In this document: positions 26,052 through 34,548 of the stretch, one piece after another
Position numbering within the stretch: the first letter of the stretch is position 1
Layout: each line of letters opens with the position of its first letter
From: Ruminococcaceae bacterium UBA2656
GTDB lineage: Bacteria > Bacillota > Clostridia > Oscillospirales > Acutalibacteraceae
Direction: 5' to 3'
DNA: 39,003 nt
NCBI GenBank assembly: GCA_002359465.1
Contig: DENA01000013.1
Location: 40,494 to 79,496, forward strand
The notes under the pieces: model-generated
Seen by the model: the letters and a program-made list of their open reading frames with translations, nothing else
Told to the model about the DNA's origin: nothing
Database searches by the model: none
Program-made: the position numbers and the translations under genes

Positions 26052-26321
26052 ATGCGTGCTGTAATCACGGTAATCGGTAAAGATATGGTAGGCATCCTTG
26101 CGAGGGTTTCAACCATCTGCGCGGACAACGGGGTAAACGTCGTTGAAGTGACGCAGTCAATTCTGCAGGATTTGTTCGCCATGATTATGATGGTTGACAT
26201 TACGAAATCCACCATTCCTTTTAACGAACTCGCGGATAAACTCACGGCAATCGGCAGTGATATGGACCTGACCGTTCATGTTATGCACGAGGATATCTTC
26301 AACTCGATGCACCGGATATAA
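26052..26321 (+). CDS. ACT-domain protein, UPF0237 family
   Basis: A stand-alone ACT domain of 89 residues (MRAVITVIGKDMVGILARVS..., then VEVTQSILQDLFAMIMMVDI), related to the N-terminal half of the glycine-cleavage regulator GcvR and to a widely conserved family of unknown role. ACT domains usually bind amino acids; what this one binds is not known to me. The ATG at 26052 is preceded by CTGGAGGTAATTGCT, an excellent site; the longer upstream frame is not needed. It is followed 39 bases later by UPF0210, a pairing also found in other Firmicutes such as streptococci, so the two probably act together. Confidence 0.93.
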   Translation: MRAVITVIGKDMVGILARVSTICADNGVNVVEVTQSILQDLFAMIMMVDITKSTIPFNELADKLTAIGSDMDLTVHVMHEDIFNSMHRI

Positions 26322-26360
26322 AGCATACATTTTTAGAACAGAAGGGTCGGAGGACAATCA

Positions 26361-27719
26361 ATGGTAAACTCTCATGACATACTGGAAACCATCAACATGA
26401 TAGACAATGAAAATCTGGATGTGCGCACCATTACGATGGGCATCTCACTGCTGGACTGCATCGATGCGGACATCGACAAATCATGTGATAAAATTTATGA
26501 TAAAATTTGCCGTTACGCGGGTAATTTAGTAAAAACCGGCGAAGATATCAGCAAGGAATACGGCATCCCGATTATTCATAAAAGAATCGCCGTCACGCCG
26601 ATCGCAATGGTCGCGGCCGCCTGTCCGGGAAACAATCCGGTGCATTTTGCAAAGGCCCTTGACCGTGCCGCCAGGTCAACCGGCGTCAATTTCATCGGCG
26701 GCTACTCCGCGCTGGTTCACAAGGGCTTTGCGCCCGGCGATTACGCTCTGATCAAGAGTATTCCGGAGGCGCTGAGCGAAACCGAGCTTGTCTGCTCCTC
26801 CGTAAACATCGGAACTACCAAGGCAGGCATCAACATGGACGCCGTCGCCAAAATGGGCAGGGTGATCCGCGAGGTGGCGGAAGCCACCGCCGACCGCGAC
26901 TGCATCGGTGCGGCGAAACTGGTCGTTTTCTGCAACGCGCCGGAGGACAACCCGTTCATGGCGGGCGCTTTCCACGGAGCGGGCGAACCGGACTGCGTCA
27001 TCAATGTGGGTGTCTCCGGGCCGGGCGTTGTCCGTGCGGCGCTGGCAAAGGCCGGCGACTGTGACATTACGGGCGTGGCGGACATTATAAAGAAAACGGC
27101 ATTTAAAATTACACGCATGGGCCAGCTTGTGGCGCAGGAGGCTTCCCGAAGGCTGTATGTTCCGTTCGGCATCGTGGACCTTTCCCTGGCCCCCACTCCG
27201 GCCGTCGGGGATTCCGTGGCGCATATCCTGGAGGAAATGGGACTGGAATGCTGCGGCGCGCATGGCACGACCGCGGCGCTCGCCCTTTTGAACGACGCTG
27301 TTAAAAAGGGCGGCATCATGGCGTCCTCGCATGTGGGCGGACTTTCCGGCGCGTTTATCCCTGTGACGGAGGACGCGGGCATGATCCATGCCGCGAGATG
27401 CGGCGCGCTGAGCATCACAAAGCTGGAAGCCATGACGGCCGTCTGCTCCGTCGGTCTGGATATGATTGCGGTTCCGGGTGACACCTCCGCGGAAATCCTC
27501 TCCGCCATTATTGCGGACGAAGCCGCAATCGGCATGGTAAATTCAAAAACCACCGCTGTGCGCCTGATTCCTGCTATCGGCAAAAAAGCCGGCGAGGAAC
27601 TGAATTTCGGCGGGCTTCTGGGCGGCGGACCGGTTATGGAGGTCAACCGCTATTCCCCTTTGAAATTCATCCAGCGCGGCGGGAGGATCCCCGCGCCGAT
27701 GCAAAGTCTGAAAAACTGA
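26361..27719 (+). CDS. UPF0210 (PFL-like, DUF711) family protein
   Basis: This 452-residue cytosolic protein belongs to the UPF0210/DUF711 family, whose fold is related to pyruvate formate-lyase-type barrels but whose activity is unproven. Visible family blocks include [84 protein letters not shown] and a glycine-rich end [12 protein letters not shown] see no signal peptide, and no glycyl-radical motif at the C-terminus, so it is not an active PFL. ATG 26361 has GGAGG 7 bases upstream. It is the second and last gene of the ACT pair, with no obvious terminator before the ATPase promoter. Confidence 0.92.
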   Translation: MVNSHDILETINMIDNENLDVRTITMGISLLDCIDADIDKSCDKIYDKICRYAGNLVKTGEDISKEYGIPIIHKRIAVTPIAMVAAACPGNNPVHFAKALDRAARSTGVNFIGGYSALVHKGFAPGDYALIKSIPEALSETELVCSSVNIGTTKAGINMDAVAKMGRVIREVAEATADRDCIGAAKLVVFCNAPEDNPFMAGAFHGAGEPDCVINVGVSGPGVVRAALAKAGDCDITGVADIIKKTAFKITRMGQLVAQEASRRLYVPFGIVDLSLAPTPAVGDSVAHILEEMGLECCGAHGTTAALALLNDAVKKGGIMASSHVGGLSGAFIPVTEDAGMIHAARCGALSITKLEAMTAVCSVGLDMIAVPGDTSAEILSAIIADEAAIGMVNSKTTAVRLIPAIGKKAGEELNFGGLLGGGPVMEVNRYSPLKFIQRGGRIPAPMQSLKN

Positions 27720-27813
27720 CGAAAACTTCCATTCATAAACCGGTCAATATAAAATTCGACATTATATCTAAGTTTTATAAAAAACACAACTTGTCCTTGC
27801 ATACTATTGCATA

Positions 27814-27842
27814 TTGTAAAAGCAATACGGCAGAGCTATAAT
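27814..27842 (+). promoter_or_regulatory. Promoter of the V/A-type ATPase operon
   Basis: Within the 203-base gap after UPF0210 there is -35 TTGTAA (27814-27819), a 17-base spacer and perfect -10 TATAAT (27837-27842), 80 bases before the first ATPase gene. An inverted repeat TATTGC/GCAATA (27805-27810 and 27822-27827) straddles the -35 box and could be an operator. Confidence 0.65.
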
Positions 27843-27922
27843 GGATTATCGCTGAGTATGTATTAAGTTTACAAATATTTTGAAATAAATTGTTTATTTC
27901 GCCACGAGGAGGCACGGTCAAA

Positions 27923-28234
27923 ATGCAAGACTTGATTAAACAAATTGTTGAAATGGACCGTAAAGCCAGAGAAATCACAGATGCGGCCCAGCTTGAAAAG
28001 GTCAGTTCCGAAAAGGAAGTCGCCCAAAAGCGGGAACAAATCCGAAACGATTACCTTGAAAGGGCCAGAAAACGTATTGCCCTAAACGAACCGAATGAAC
28101 GGGCGGTCGCAGAAGCCGACTGGGATGAAAAGAAAAAGAAAATCGCCGAGCTTTCAGAAAAGCTAGACGTCCTTTATACCAAAAACGGCGACAAGTGGGT
28201 GAATTCAATCGTCGCACGAGTTTTAGGAGAGTGA
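27923..28234 (+). CDS. V/A-type ATPase stalk subunit G/H-like
   Basis: A 103-residue, highly charged, mostly helical protein (MQDLIKQIVEMDRKAREITDAAQ, many Glu/Lys/Arg/Ala, coiled-coil character), ending in WVNSIVARVLG. Position at the head of the ATPase operon, size and charge fit the peripheral-stalk subunit G (also called H; NtpF type) that pairs with subunit E. There is little sequence conservation in this family, so the assignment rests mainly on context. ATG 27923 has GAGGAGG about ten bases upstream; a longer reading adds 11 residues without support. It lies 5 bases before ntpC. Confidence 0.8.
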   Translation: MQDLIKQIVEMDRKAREITDAAQLEKVSSEKEVAQKREQIRNDYLERARKRIALNEPNERAVAEADWDEKKKKIAELSEKLDVLYTKNGDKWVNSIVARVLGE

Positions 28235-28239
28235 TTGAA

Positions 28240-29301
28240 ATGCTTTCCACCTTTTCTTCCAATGCGATTCTGTCAAAGGCGCGCGCCATGTACGGAAGGC
28301 GTCTTACAAAACAGAATTACAGGGAACTGTTAGCCTGCCAGAGTGTAGGGGAAATCGCCAATTACCTGAAAACGCGGACGGTATACAGCAAAGCGCTTGC
28401 GGGGATTGATGAAAACAGCGTCCACCGCGGCCAGCTGGAAGCGAAACTGAAGCAGAAGCTTTTTGAAGACTATGCGTCTCTGTGCAGATATGAAATATCC
28501 GTTGGAGAACACTTTTCACGGTATTTGATCACGCACAGTGAAATTGAGCAGATTTTGCACAGCATTCTTCTGCTTGAGGCCGGTACGCCGGAAGATTATC
28601 TGTTTTCTTTACCAATGTACCTGACTCGCCATACGCATATTAATCTGACGGCTCTCAGCCAGATCAGGAGTTACGATGACCTGCTCGGCGCACTCAGCCA
28701 CACACCGTATCAAAAGCTGCTGGAAGGTTTCCGGCCGATTGAAGGGATTCCCATTAATTACACCGGGATTGAGAACGCCCTTTACACGTATTTATACAAC
28801 AGCGCTTTTGAGGTAATCGACCGGTATACCCGCGGTGAAACCGCAAAACAGCTTCGCGAAATTTTCAATTCATACATTGACCTGGTCAATTACGCACGCA
28901 TTATCCGCCTGAAGGTTTCTTACAACGCCGGCCCCGATTTTATACGCAGCTCCCTGCTGCCGTTCGGAAATGTAAATAAGCGGATTCTGAATGAAATGAT
29001 TGAAGCGGATAGCGCCGATAAGGTAACCGAGGTAATGGAACAGACCGCCATCGGCAAACGTTTTCTGAAAATTGAGCACAGCTACGCCGGTGAGATCTCC
29101 AACCGGGTGAAATATATTACCTGCCGGCACGATATTCATTTTTCCACGCACCCGTCGGTCGTGATGATTTCATACACCTTCATTATGCAGGCTGAACTGA
29201 CGGATATTATTACCATTGTTGAGGGTATCAGATACAAATTACCTCCTGAAGAGATCGCGAAATTTCTCGTTGTTTTCAATTTTAGTGAAAGGAGTGATTG
29301 A
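28240..29301 (+). CDS. ntpC: V/A-type ATPase subunit C
   Basis: Subunit C (called d in eukaryotic systems) is the funnel-shaped helical protein that links the central rotor axle to the membrane ring. The 353-residue product has the family's repeated helical build and landmarks such as ARAMYGRRLTKQNYRELL, YTGIENALYTYLYN, INSYIDLVNYARIIRLK-like segment and HPSVVMISYTFIMQAELTDIITIVEGIRYKLP at the end. ATG 28240 has AGGAGAG at 8 bases. Here it precedes ntpI, unlike the Enterococcus hirae order, where C follows K and E. Confidence 0.94.
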   Translation: MLSTFSSNAILSKARAMYGRRLTKQNYRELLACQSVGEIANYLKTRTVYSKALAGIDENSVHRGQLEAKLKQKLFEDYASLCRYEISVGEHFSRYLITHSEIEQILHSILLLEAGTPEDYLFSLPMYLTRHTHINLTALSQIRSYDDLLGALSHTPYQKLLEGFRPIEGIPINYTGIENALYTYLYNSAFEVIDRYTRGETAKQLREIFNSYIDLVNYARIIRLKVSYNAGPDFIRSSLLPFGNVNKRILNEMIEADSADKVTEVMEQTAIGKRFLKIEHSYAGEISNRVKYITCRHDIHFSTHPSVVMISYTFIMQAELTDIITIVEGIRYKLPPEEIAKFLVVFNFSERSD

Positions 29302-29304
29302 TAT

Positions 29305-31248
29305 TTGGCCGTTTTAAAAGTAAAAGTAGTGAGTATTATAGGAAGAATGGCTGATTTGGATCAAGCCACCACATTGTGCGGAAAGTCATGCGCGTTTCAT
29401 CCGGACAATGCACTGTCATTTTACTCCGACACGTCCGATTTTTCCCCGCTGAATGAGGAAAATCCTTACTCAGAGCCTTTGCAGCAGCTTGCCGACGCTT
29501 TGGCGGGCGCCAAAAAAAAGCTCGCCGTTTTAAGCGCCGAAGAAGTTTCCAAAATAAAAATGAGCCGCGAAGAAATGAACTCCTACGTTGATTTTATTGT
29601 ATCCTCCTTCAACGAACTGCAGAAGGAGCGCACAGACGCCCAGCTCAAGATTCAAAATTACACCAATGAGATAGAAAAAATCAGTCATTTTGTCGGCCTT
29701 GAATTGGATCTCGACCAAATTCATGCCTGCAAGTACATTAAGGTTCGTTTTGGCTCTTTGCCAAAGGAGAGCTATGAAAAGCTGAATTCCTATAAGCAAA
29801 ATCCATACATTGTATTTTTTCCGTCTACGAGCGATGCAACCCACTACTGGGGGGTTTATTTTTCACCCATTGACATGGTCAGTGAGGTGGACCGTATTTT
29901 TTCAAGCCTTTATTTTGAAAGGACGCGCCTGACGGAACTGACCGGCAGCCCGGAATCGGGCGTTGAGACGCTCCGCAGCAAACGGGATGTTGAGATAAAC
30001 CGTATCAAGCGTGTGGACGACCGGTTTGAAGCGCTTTGGAAAAAGGAAAAACCGATGTGCCAAAAGGTCTATTCCTGGCTGACCGAACAGTCCGTCTATT
30101 TTGGAATCCGGCGCTATGCGGCCCGGTACAACGACAATTTCATCCTGACCGGCTGGATTCCGGCAGACCAGGAAAAGTATTTTAAAAAGGAACTTGACAA
30201 GGTAGAGTCCTTGAATTACACCTTCGAAGGAGCGGAGGAAGAGCTTTTGCACTCGCCGCCCGTTGAACTGAAAAACAAGAAAGTGTTTAAGCCCTTCGAA
30301 TTTTTTGTCGATATGTACGGGTTGCCATGTTATGACGAGGTCGACCCCACCCCCTTTGTAGCCATTACCTATTTTCTGCTGTTCGGCATTATGTTCGGCG
30401 ATCTTGGCCAGGGGCTGTGCGTTTCCTTGATCGGCTGGCTGATGTGGAAAAAGAAAAAGATGAAGCTCGGCAAAATTTTAATTCCCTGCGGAATCTCTTC
30501 CGGTATTTTCGGTCTGGTGTTCGGCTCGGTGTTCGGATTTGAAAACGCGCTTAACCCGCTGTACCATGCGCTTGGACTCGCTGAAAAGCCGGTCGAGGTG
30601 ATGAAGCCCGCCACCACCAACATGATCATTTATTCCGCGGTGGGAATCGGCGTGGCGCTGGTGATCATTGCGATTTTGATCAATATTTACTCTTCACTGA
30701 AAAGAAAGCACTATGAAAATGCACTGTTTGGCCCGAACGGGGTCGCCGGTTTTATTTTTTACACATCGCTGGTCGTCGGCTTTGGCGGACAGATGGTTTT
30801 CGGCTGGCAGATTGTCAATACAGCATACGTCCTGTGTTTTATTATATTGCCGATTGTCGTAATGTTCTTCCGCGAGGTGCTGGGCGGTTTGTTGGAGCGC
30901 AGGCCGAACTGGAAGCCCGAAAAATGGGGCGATTATATCATGCAGAACTTCTTTGAGGTGTTCGAATTCTTGCTGAGCTTTGCAACAAACACCATGAGTT
31001 TTCTGCGTGTCGGCGCTTTTGTCCTCGTACACGCCGGCATGATGCTGGTCGTATTCACGCTCGCCGAAATGTCCGGCGGCATCGGATATGTTGTGACCGT
31101 TATAATCGGCAATGTGTTTGTTATGGCTCTGGAGGGCCTTCTTGTGGGAATTCAGGTATTAAGGCTTGAATTCTATGAAATGTTCAGCCGTTTCTTTGAC
31201 GGCGGAGGCCGTCCGTTCAATCCAGTTGTTGTTCGCAGAGAGCAGTAA
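29305..31248 (+). CDS. ntpI: V/A-type ATPase membrane subunit I (a-subunit)
   Basis: Subunit I forms the stator half-channels beside the rotor ring. The 647-residue protein has a soluble, coiled-coil N-terminal half (about 1-340) and a membrane half with about seven to eight helices (from FVAITYFLLFGIMFGDLGQGL on). The ion-path arginines typical of the family are visible: R568 in NTMSFLRVGAFVLVHAGM and R620 in GIQVLRLEFYEMF. It uses a TTG start at 29305, three bases after ntpC, with AAAGGAGTGA in front. Its TAA stop shares a base with a short ATG frame upstream of ntpK. Full length. Confidence 0.96.
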   Translation: MAVLKVKVVSIIGRMADLDQATTLCGKSCAFHPDNALSFYSDTSDFSPLNEENPYSEPLQQLADALAGAKKKLAVLSAEEVSKIKMSREEMNSYVDFIVSSFNELQKERTDAQLKIQNYTNEIEKISHFVGLELDLDQIHACKYIKVRFGSLPKESYEKLNSYKQNPYIVFFPSTSDATHYWGVYFSPIDMVSEVDRIFSSLYFERTRLTELTGSPESGVETLRSKRDVEINRIKRVDDRFEALWKKEKPMCQKVYSWLTEQSVYFGIRRYAARYNDNFILTGWIPADQEKYFKKELDKVESLNYTFEGAEEELLHSPPVELKNKKVFKPFEFFVDMYGLPCYDEVDPTPFVAITYFLLFGIMFGDLGQGLCVSLIGWLMWKKKKMKLGKILIPCGISSGIFGLVFGSVFGFENALNPLYHALGLAEKPVEVMKPATTNMIIYSAVGIGVALVIIAILINIYSSLKRKHYENALFGPNGVAGFIFYTSLVVGFGGQMVFGWQIVNTAYVLCFIILPIVVMFFREVLGGLLERRPNWKPEKWGDYIMQNFFEVFEFLLSFATNTMSFLRVGAFVLVHAGMMLVVFTLAEMSGGIGYVVTVIIGNVFVMALEGLLVGIQVLRLEFYEMFSRFFDGGGRPFNPVVVRREQ

Positions 31249-31298
31249 TGCCTTTTGCCGATGACTATATCAATCAGATATTTGATGGAGGTAATATC

Positions 31299-31745
31299 AT
31301 GAATTTCGTATTAATTTGTTTACCGGTGCTATTTTTAGCTGCGTCCGTAATCTTTTCCATCCGTTCCGTAAAAAACGGCAAAAAAGTCCGCAGTGCCGTC
31401 GCAACACAGCTTTTGACCTTTATGGCTGTCTGTGTCCTTACCTTTGCAGTCCCTGTAGCCGCATCGGCCGCCACCCCTTCCGGCACCGGAGCCGCCGCTC
31501 CGACCACCTCTGCAACCGCAACGGCTCCGTCTTCTAACGGCCTCGGCCTGATCGCCGCCGCCCTTGTTACCGGCCTTGCAGGTATCGGCGGTGGTATCGC
31601 CGTCGCAGCAGCAGCTCCGGCAGCTATCGGTGCCACAAGCGAGGACCCGAAAGCATTCGGTAAAGCGCTGATCTTTGTTGCTTTGGGCGAAGGTATTGCA
31701 CTGTACGGTCTGCTGATTTCCATTCTGATTCTGAACAAGATTTAA
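31299..31745 (+). CDS. ntpK: V/A-type ATPase rotor-ring subunit K (c-subunit), extended
   Basis: Subunit K forms the ion-carrying membrane ring. The C-terminal half is a standard single proteolipid hairpin: helix GLGLIAAALVTGLAGIGGG onward, loop ATSEDPKAFG, and helix ALIFVALGEGIALYGLLIS with the ion-binding Glu at E131. The N-terminal half is unusual: a hydrophobic helix (about 3-22), a basic loop RSVKNGKKVRS, a second hydrophobic stretch ending PVAASAA like a signal-peptidase site, then an Ala/Thr/Ser/Pro/Gly linker of about 25 residues. Ordinary single-hairpin K proteins are about 80 residues; this has 148. The start is ATG 31299 with GGAGG upstream; an ATG at 31248 would add 17 polar residues and has no good site. 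Confidence 0.93.
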   Translation: MNFVLICLPVLFLAASVIFSIRSVKNGKKVRSAVATQLLTFMAVCVLTFAVPVAASAATPSGTGAAAPTTSATATAPSSNGLGLIAAALVTGLAGIGGGIAVAAAAPAAIGATSEDPKAFGKALIFVALGEGIALYGLLISILILNKI

Positions 31746-31772
31746 CTGACCGAAAGCTGAGGTGCATGATAT

Positions 31773-32081
31773 ATGCGCTTTTACCTGATAAGCGACAATG
31801 TGGATACGCAGGTTGGGCTGCGTCTGGCCGGAATTGACGGCGTTGTAGTTCACGAAACCGTCGAGGTGCAGAAAGCACTGAAAGAGGCAATGGCAATGGA
31901 AGATGTCGCCGTTATTCTAATGACGGAAACATTGATTTCCCTTTGCCCCGAAATGGTTTATAACTTAAAACTCAACCAAAAGCGCCCGCTTATTTTGGAA
32001 ATCCCGGACAGACACGGCAACGGCCGTACAAAGGATTCGATTACCCGTTATGTCCGTGAGGCGATCGGGCTCAAAATTTAA
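31773..32081 (+). CDS. ntpG: V/A-type ATPase subunit F
   Basis: Subunit F (AtpF; NtpG in Enterococcus) sits on the central axle subunit D and can modulate activity. The 102-residue product has the short alpha/beta pattern of the family: MRFYLISDNVDTQVGLRLAGIDG, VAVILMTETLI, and PLILEIPDRHG. ATG 31773 has GAGGTG at 8 bases. It lies between ntpK and ntpE in an order common in clostridial ATPase operons. Confidence 0.93.
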   Translation: MRFYLISDNVDTQVGLRLAGIDGVVVHETVEVQKALKEAMAMEDVAVILMTETLISLCPEMVYNLKLNQKRPLILEIPDRHGNGRTKDSITRYVREAIGLKI

Positions 32082-32111
32082 GCCGCAATACGGCGGAACG
32101 GGGGTTCAACG

Positions 32112-32708
32112 ATGGCTGTCAACGATGATAAAATGAATAAATTCTACCTTGCTATCAATCACTATGCTGAAGAACAGCGCAAAAAGATTGAGCAGGAAGT
32201 TGCGGAATTCAAGCAAAAAGAGCTGGATGAAGCGGAAGTTGATGTTTTAACCGAAGCGTATCGTCTGATACAGAAGGAAATGGCGGAAATGCGCAACGGC
32301 ATTTCCCGTGAGATGGCTCAGCGCGAGATGGAAGGCCGGAAAGAACTTTTGGCCAAACGCCAGAAAATCACCACCGAGGTTTTTGAGCGCGCCAGGAAAG
32401 CGCTTGTGGATTACACGCAGACAGGCGACTATGCGGGTCTGCTCAAAAAATTTGCAGCTGAGCTTTCCAAAACCTTTACAAAGCCCGGCACGGTTCTGTG
32501 CATTAAAAAAGAGGATGAAAACTACCAGGAGCTGATTAAAGAAGCTTTTGGGAAAGACTGTGTTCTTAAGATCAACCCTGACATTCATATCGGCGGCATC
32601 CGCGCCTACAATTCCCAGATGGGCATTGCGGCAGACGTAACGCTCGATTCCATGTTGGAGGATCAGCGCGAGTGGTTTGCTGAAAATTCGGGAATGGCTG
32701 TTGTTTGA
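32112..32708 (+). CDS. ntpE: V/A-type ATPase subunit E
   Basis: Subunit E makes the peripheral stalk with subunit G, binding the outer face of the A3B3 head. The 198-residue protein has a long charged N-terminal helix (about residues 8-100, rich in Glu, Lys, Arg, Gln) and a globular C-terminal region with IHIGGIRAYNSQMGIAADVTLDSMLE, which matches the family's GGhh motif. ATG 32112 is preceded by GGGGG. The gene ends 34 bases before ntpA. Confidence 0.92.
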   Translation: MAVNDDKMNKFYLAINHYAEEQRKKIEQEVAEFKQKELDEAEVDVLTEAYRLIQKEMAEMRNGISREMAQREMEGRKELLAKRQKITTEVFERARKALVDYTQTGDYAGLLKKFAAELSKTFTKPGTVLCIKKEDENYQELIKEAFGKDCVLKINPDIHIGGIRAYNSQMGIAADVTLDSMLEDQREWFAENSGMAVV

Positions 32709-32742
32709 GCCGTACCCAATTGTTATATCGGAGATGAATGAG

Positions 32743-34503
32743 ATGGATAATCAGAATGTTATATTCGGAATAAACGGTTCCGTCGTAACCGTAAAAAACT
32801 CGCGCAGCTTTTCCATGATGGAAATGGTATTTGTCGGAAACGAACGCCTTGTCGGCGAAGTAATCGGCATTACAAACAAGTTTATTACCATCCAGGTCTA
32901 TGAAGAAACCACGGGTCTAAAACCGGGCGAGCCTGTTGCCGGCACCGGCAGCCCCATGAACGTTACGCTTGGGCCTGGAATTATAGACAATATTTTCGAC
33001 GGAATTGAGCGTCCGCTGAAGAGCATTGCGGAGCAGTCCGGCGCGTTCATCGCGCGCGGAAGCAATGTGTCCGCTCTGGATGAAGACCGCCTTTGGGACG
33101 TAACGGTGACCGTAAAAGAGGGCGACCATTTAAAGGGCGGCGATATTTACGCCGAGTGCCCTGAAACGACGATCATTAAGCATAAATGCATGGTGCATCC
33201 GCTGCTTTCCGGCGTTGTTACAAAAGTAAGCGCAAACGGTCAATACAAGGTGCATGACACCATTGTGGAACTGCGGGACGAGCACGGAGAAACACATCAA
33301 CTTTCCCTCTGCCAGCGCTGGCCGATCCGCACGCCGCGCCCGGTAACGGAGCGCCTGCAGACAAAAGTACCATTGATTACCGGACAGCGCGTCATCGACA
33401 CTCTGTTCCCCATTTCAAAGGGCGGTACGGCAGCCATTCCGGGCGGGTTCGGCACGGGTAAGACCATGACGCAGCACCAGCTGGCGAAATGGTGCGACGC
33501 CGATATTATTATTTACGTCGGATGCGGTGAGCGCGGCAACGAAATGAGCCAGGTGCTTGATGAATTCTCCGAGCTGGTCGACCCGAAATCCGGCAGGCCC
33601 ATGACTGACCGGACCGTGCTGATTGCCAACACAAGCAACATGCCGGTTGCGGCGCGCGAAGCGTCCATTTATACGGGCATCACGCTTGCCGAGTATTACC
33701 GCGATATGGGCTATCACGTCGCCATCATGGCGGACTCCACTTCCCGCTGGGCGGAAGCTCTCCGTGAGATATCCGGCCGTCTGGAGGAAATGCCCGCCGA
33801 GGAAGGCTTCCCGGCCTACCTGCCCAGCCGTCTGTCCGAATTCTACGAGCGCGCGGGCATGGTAAAAAATCTGAACAGCACGGACGGCTCCATCACCATT
33901 ATCGGCGCCGTTTCGCCGCAGGGCTCCGACTTTTCAGAGCCTGTCACACAGAATACAAAGCGTTTTACCCGCTGCTTCTGGGCGCTGGACAAAGCCCTTG
34001 CATATGCAAGGCATTACCCGGCGATCAACTGGACGCAGAGCTACAGTGAATATTTCACTGATCTTGACCCGTGGTACGCGGAGCATGTGGGCGAAGATTT
34101 TATTAAATACCGCAAACAAATCAATAAAATCCTGCAGGAAGAAAACCAGCTGATGGAAATTGTCAAGCTGATTGGTTCGGACGTTCTGCCCGATGACCAA
34201 AAGCTGATCATTGAAATTGCCAGGATCATCAGGGTCGGTTTCCTGCAGCAAAATGCCTTCCACGCGGAGGATACTTTTGTGCCGCTTGAAAAGCAGAAGC
34301 TGATGATGAAGGTAATTCTACACCTGTATAAAAAGGCAAAACAGCTTGTTGCCGCCTCCGTGCCTATTTCCGGCATCGCACAATCCGGCCTGTTCGACAA
34401 ACTGGTAAAGATGAAATACGATATTCCCAACAACAAACTTGAGATGTTCGATGATTATATAAAAGAAATAGACCAGACCTTATCCGCGATTCTTGCTTCC
34501 TGA
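32743..34503 (+). CDS. ntpA: V/A-type ATPase catalytic subunit A
   Basis: Subunit A hydrolyses or makes ATP. The 586-residue protein has the Walker A motif GGFGTGKT at residues 234-241, the bulge domain, YVGCGERGNEMSQVL with the catalytic glutamate, ADSTSRWAEALREISGRLEEMPAEEG (Walker B/arginine region) and YPAINWTQSYSEYF-like segments, all canonical for V/A-type rather than F-type. The start is ATG 32743, with GGAG nine bases upstream; a nearby ATG at 32734 is too close to the same site. The frame continues upstream into ntpE, but a longer start is unsupported. Confidence 0.98.
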   Translation: MDNQNVIFGINGSVVTVKNSRSFSMMEMVFVGNERLVGEVIGITNKFITIQVYEETTGLKPGEPVAGTGSPMNVTLGPGIIDNIFDGIERPLKSIAEQSGAFIARGSNVSALDEDRLWDVTVTVKEGDHLKGGDIYAECPETTIIKHKCMVHPLLSGVVTKVSANGQYKVHDTIVELRDEHGETHQLSLCQRWPIRTPRPVTERLQTKVPLITGQRVIDTLFPISKGGTAAIPGGFGTGKTMTQHQLAKWCDADIIIYVGCGERGNEMSQVLDEFSELVDPKSGRPMTDRTVLIANTSNMPVAAREASIYTGITLAEYYRDMGYHVAIMADSTSRWAEALREISGRLEEMPAEEGFPAYLPSRLSEFYERAGMVKNLNSTDGSITIIGAVSPQGSDFSEPVTQNTKRFTRCFWALDKALAYARHYPAINWTQSYSEYFTDLDPWYAEHVGEDFIKYRKQINKILQEENQLMEIVKLIGSDVLPDDQKLIIEIARIIRVGFLQQNAFHAEDTFVPLEKQKLMMKVILHLYKKAKQLVAASVPISGIAQSGLFDKLVKMKYDIPNNKLEMFDDYIKEIDQTLSAILAS

Positions 34504-34548
34504 CGCACGGATGAAATTCATAATTTTACCTAAGAAGGTGGTTACACC

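Noticed and set aside
31248..31298. ATG upstream of ntpK as its start
   Set aside because: The 17 added residues are polar, sit at the ntpI stop and lack a good ribosome site; GGAGG precedes ATG 31299.
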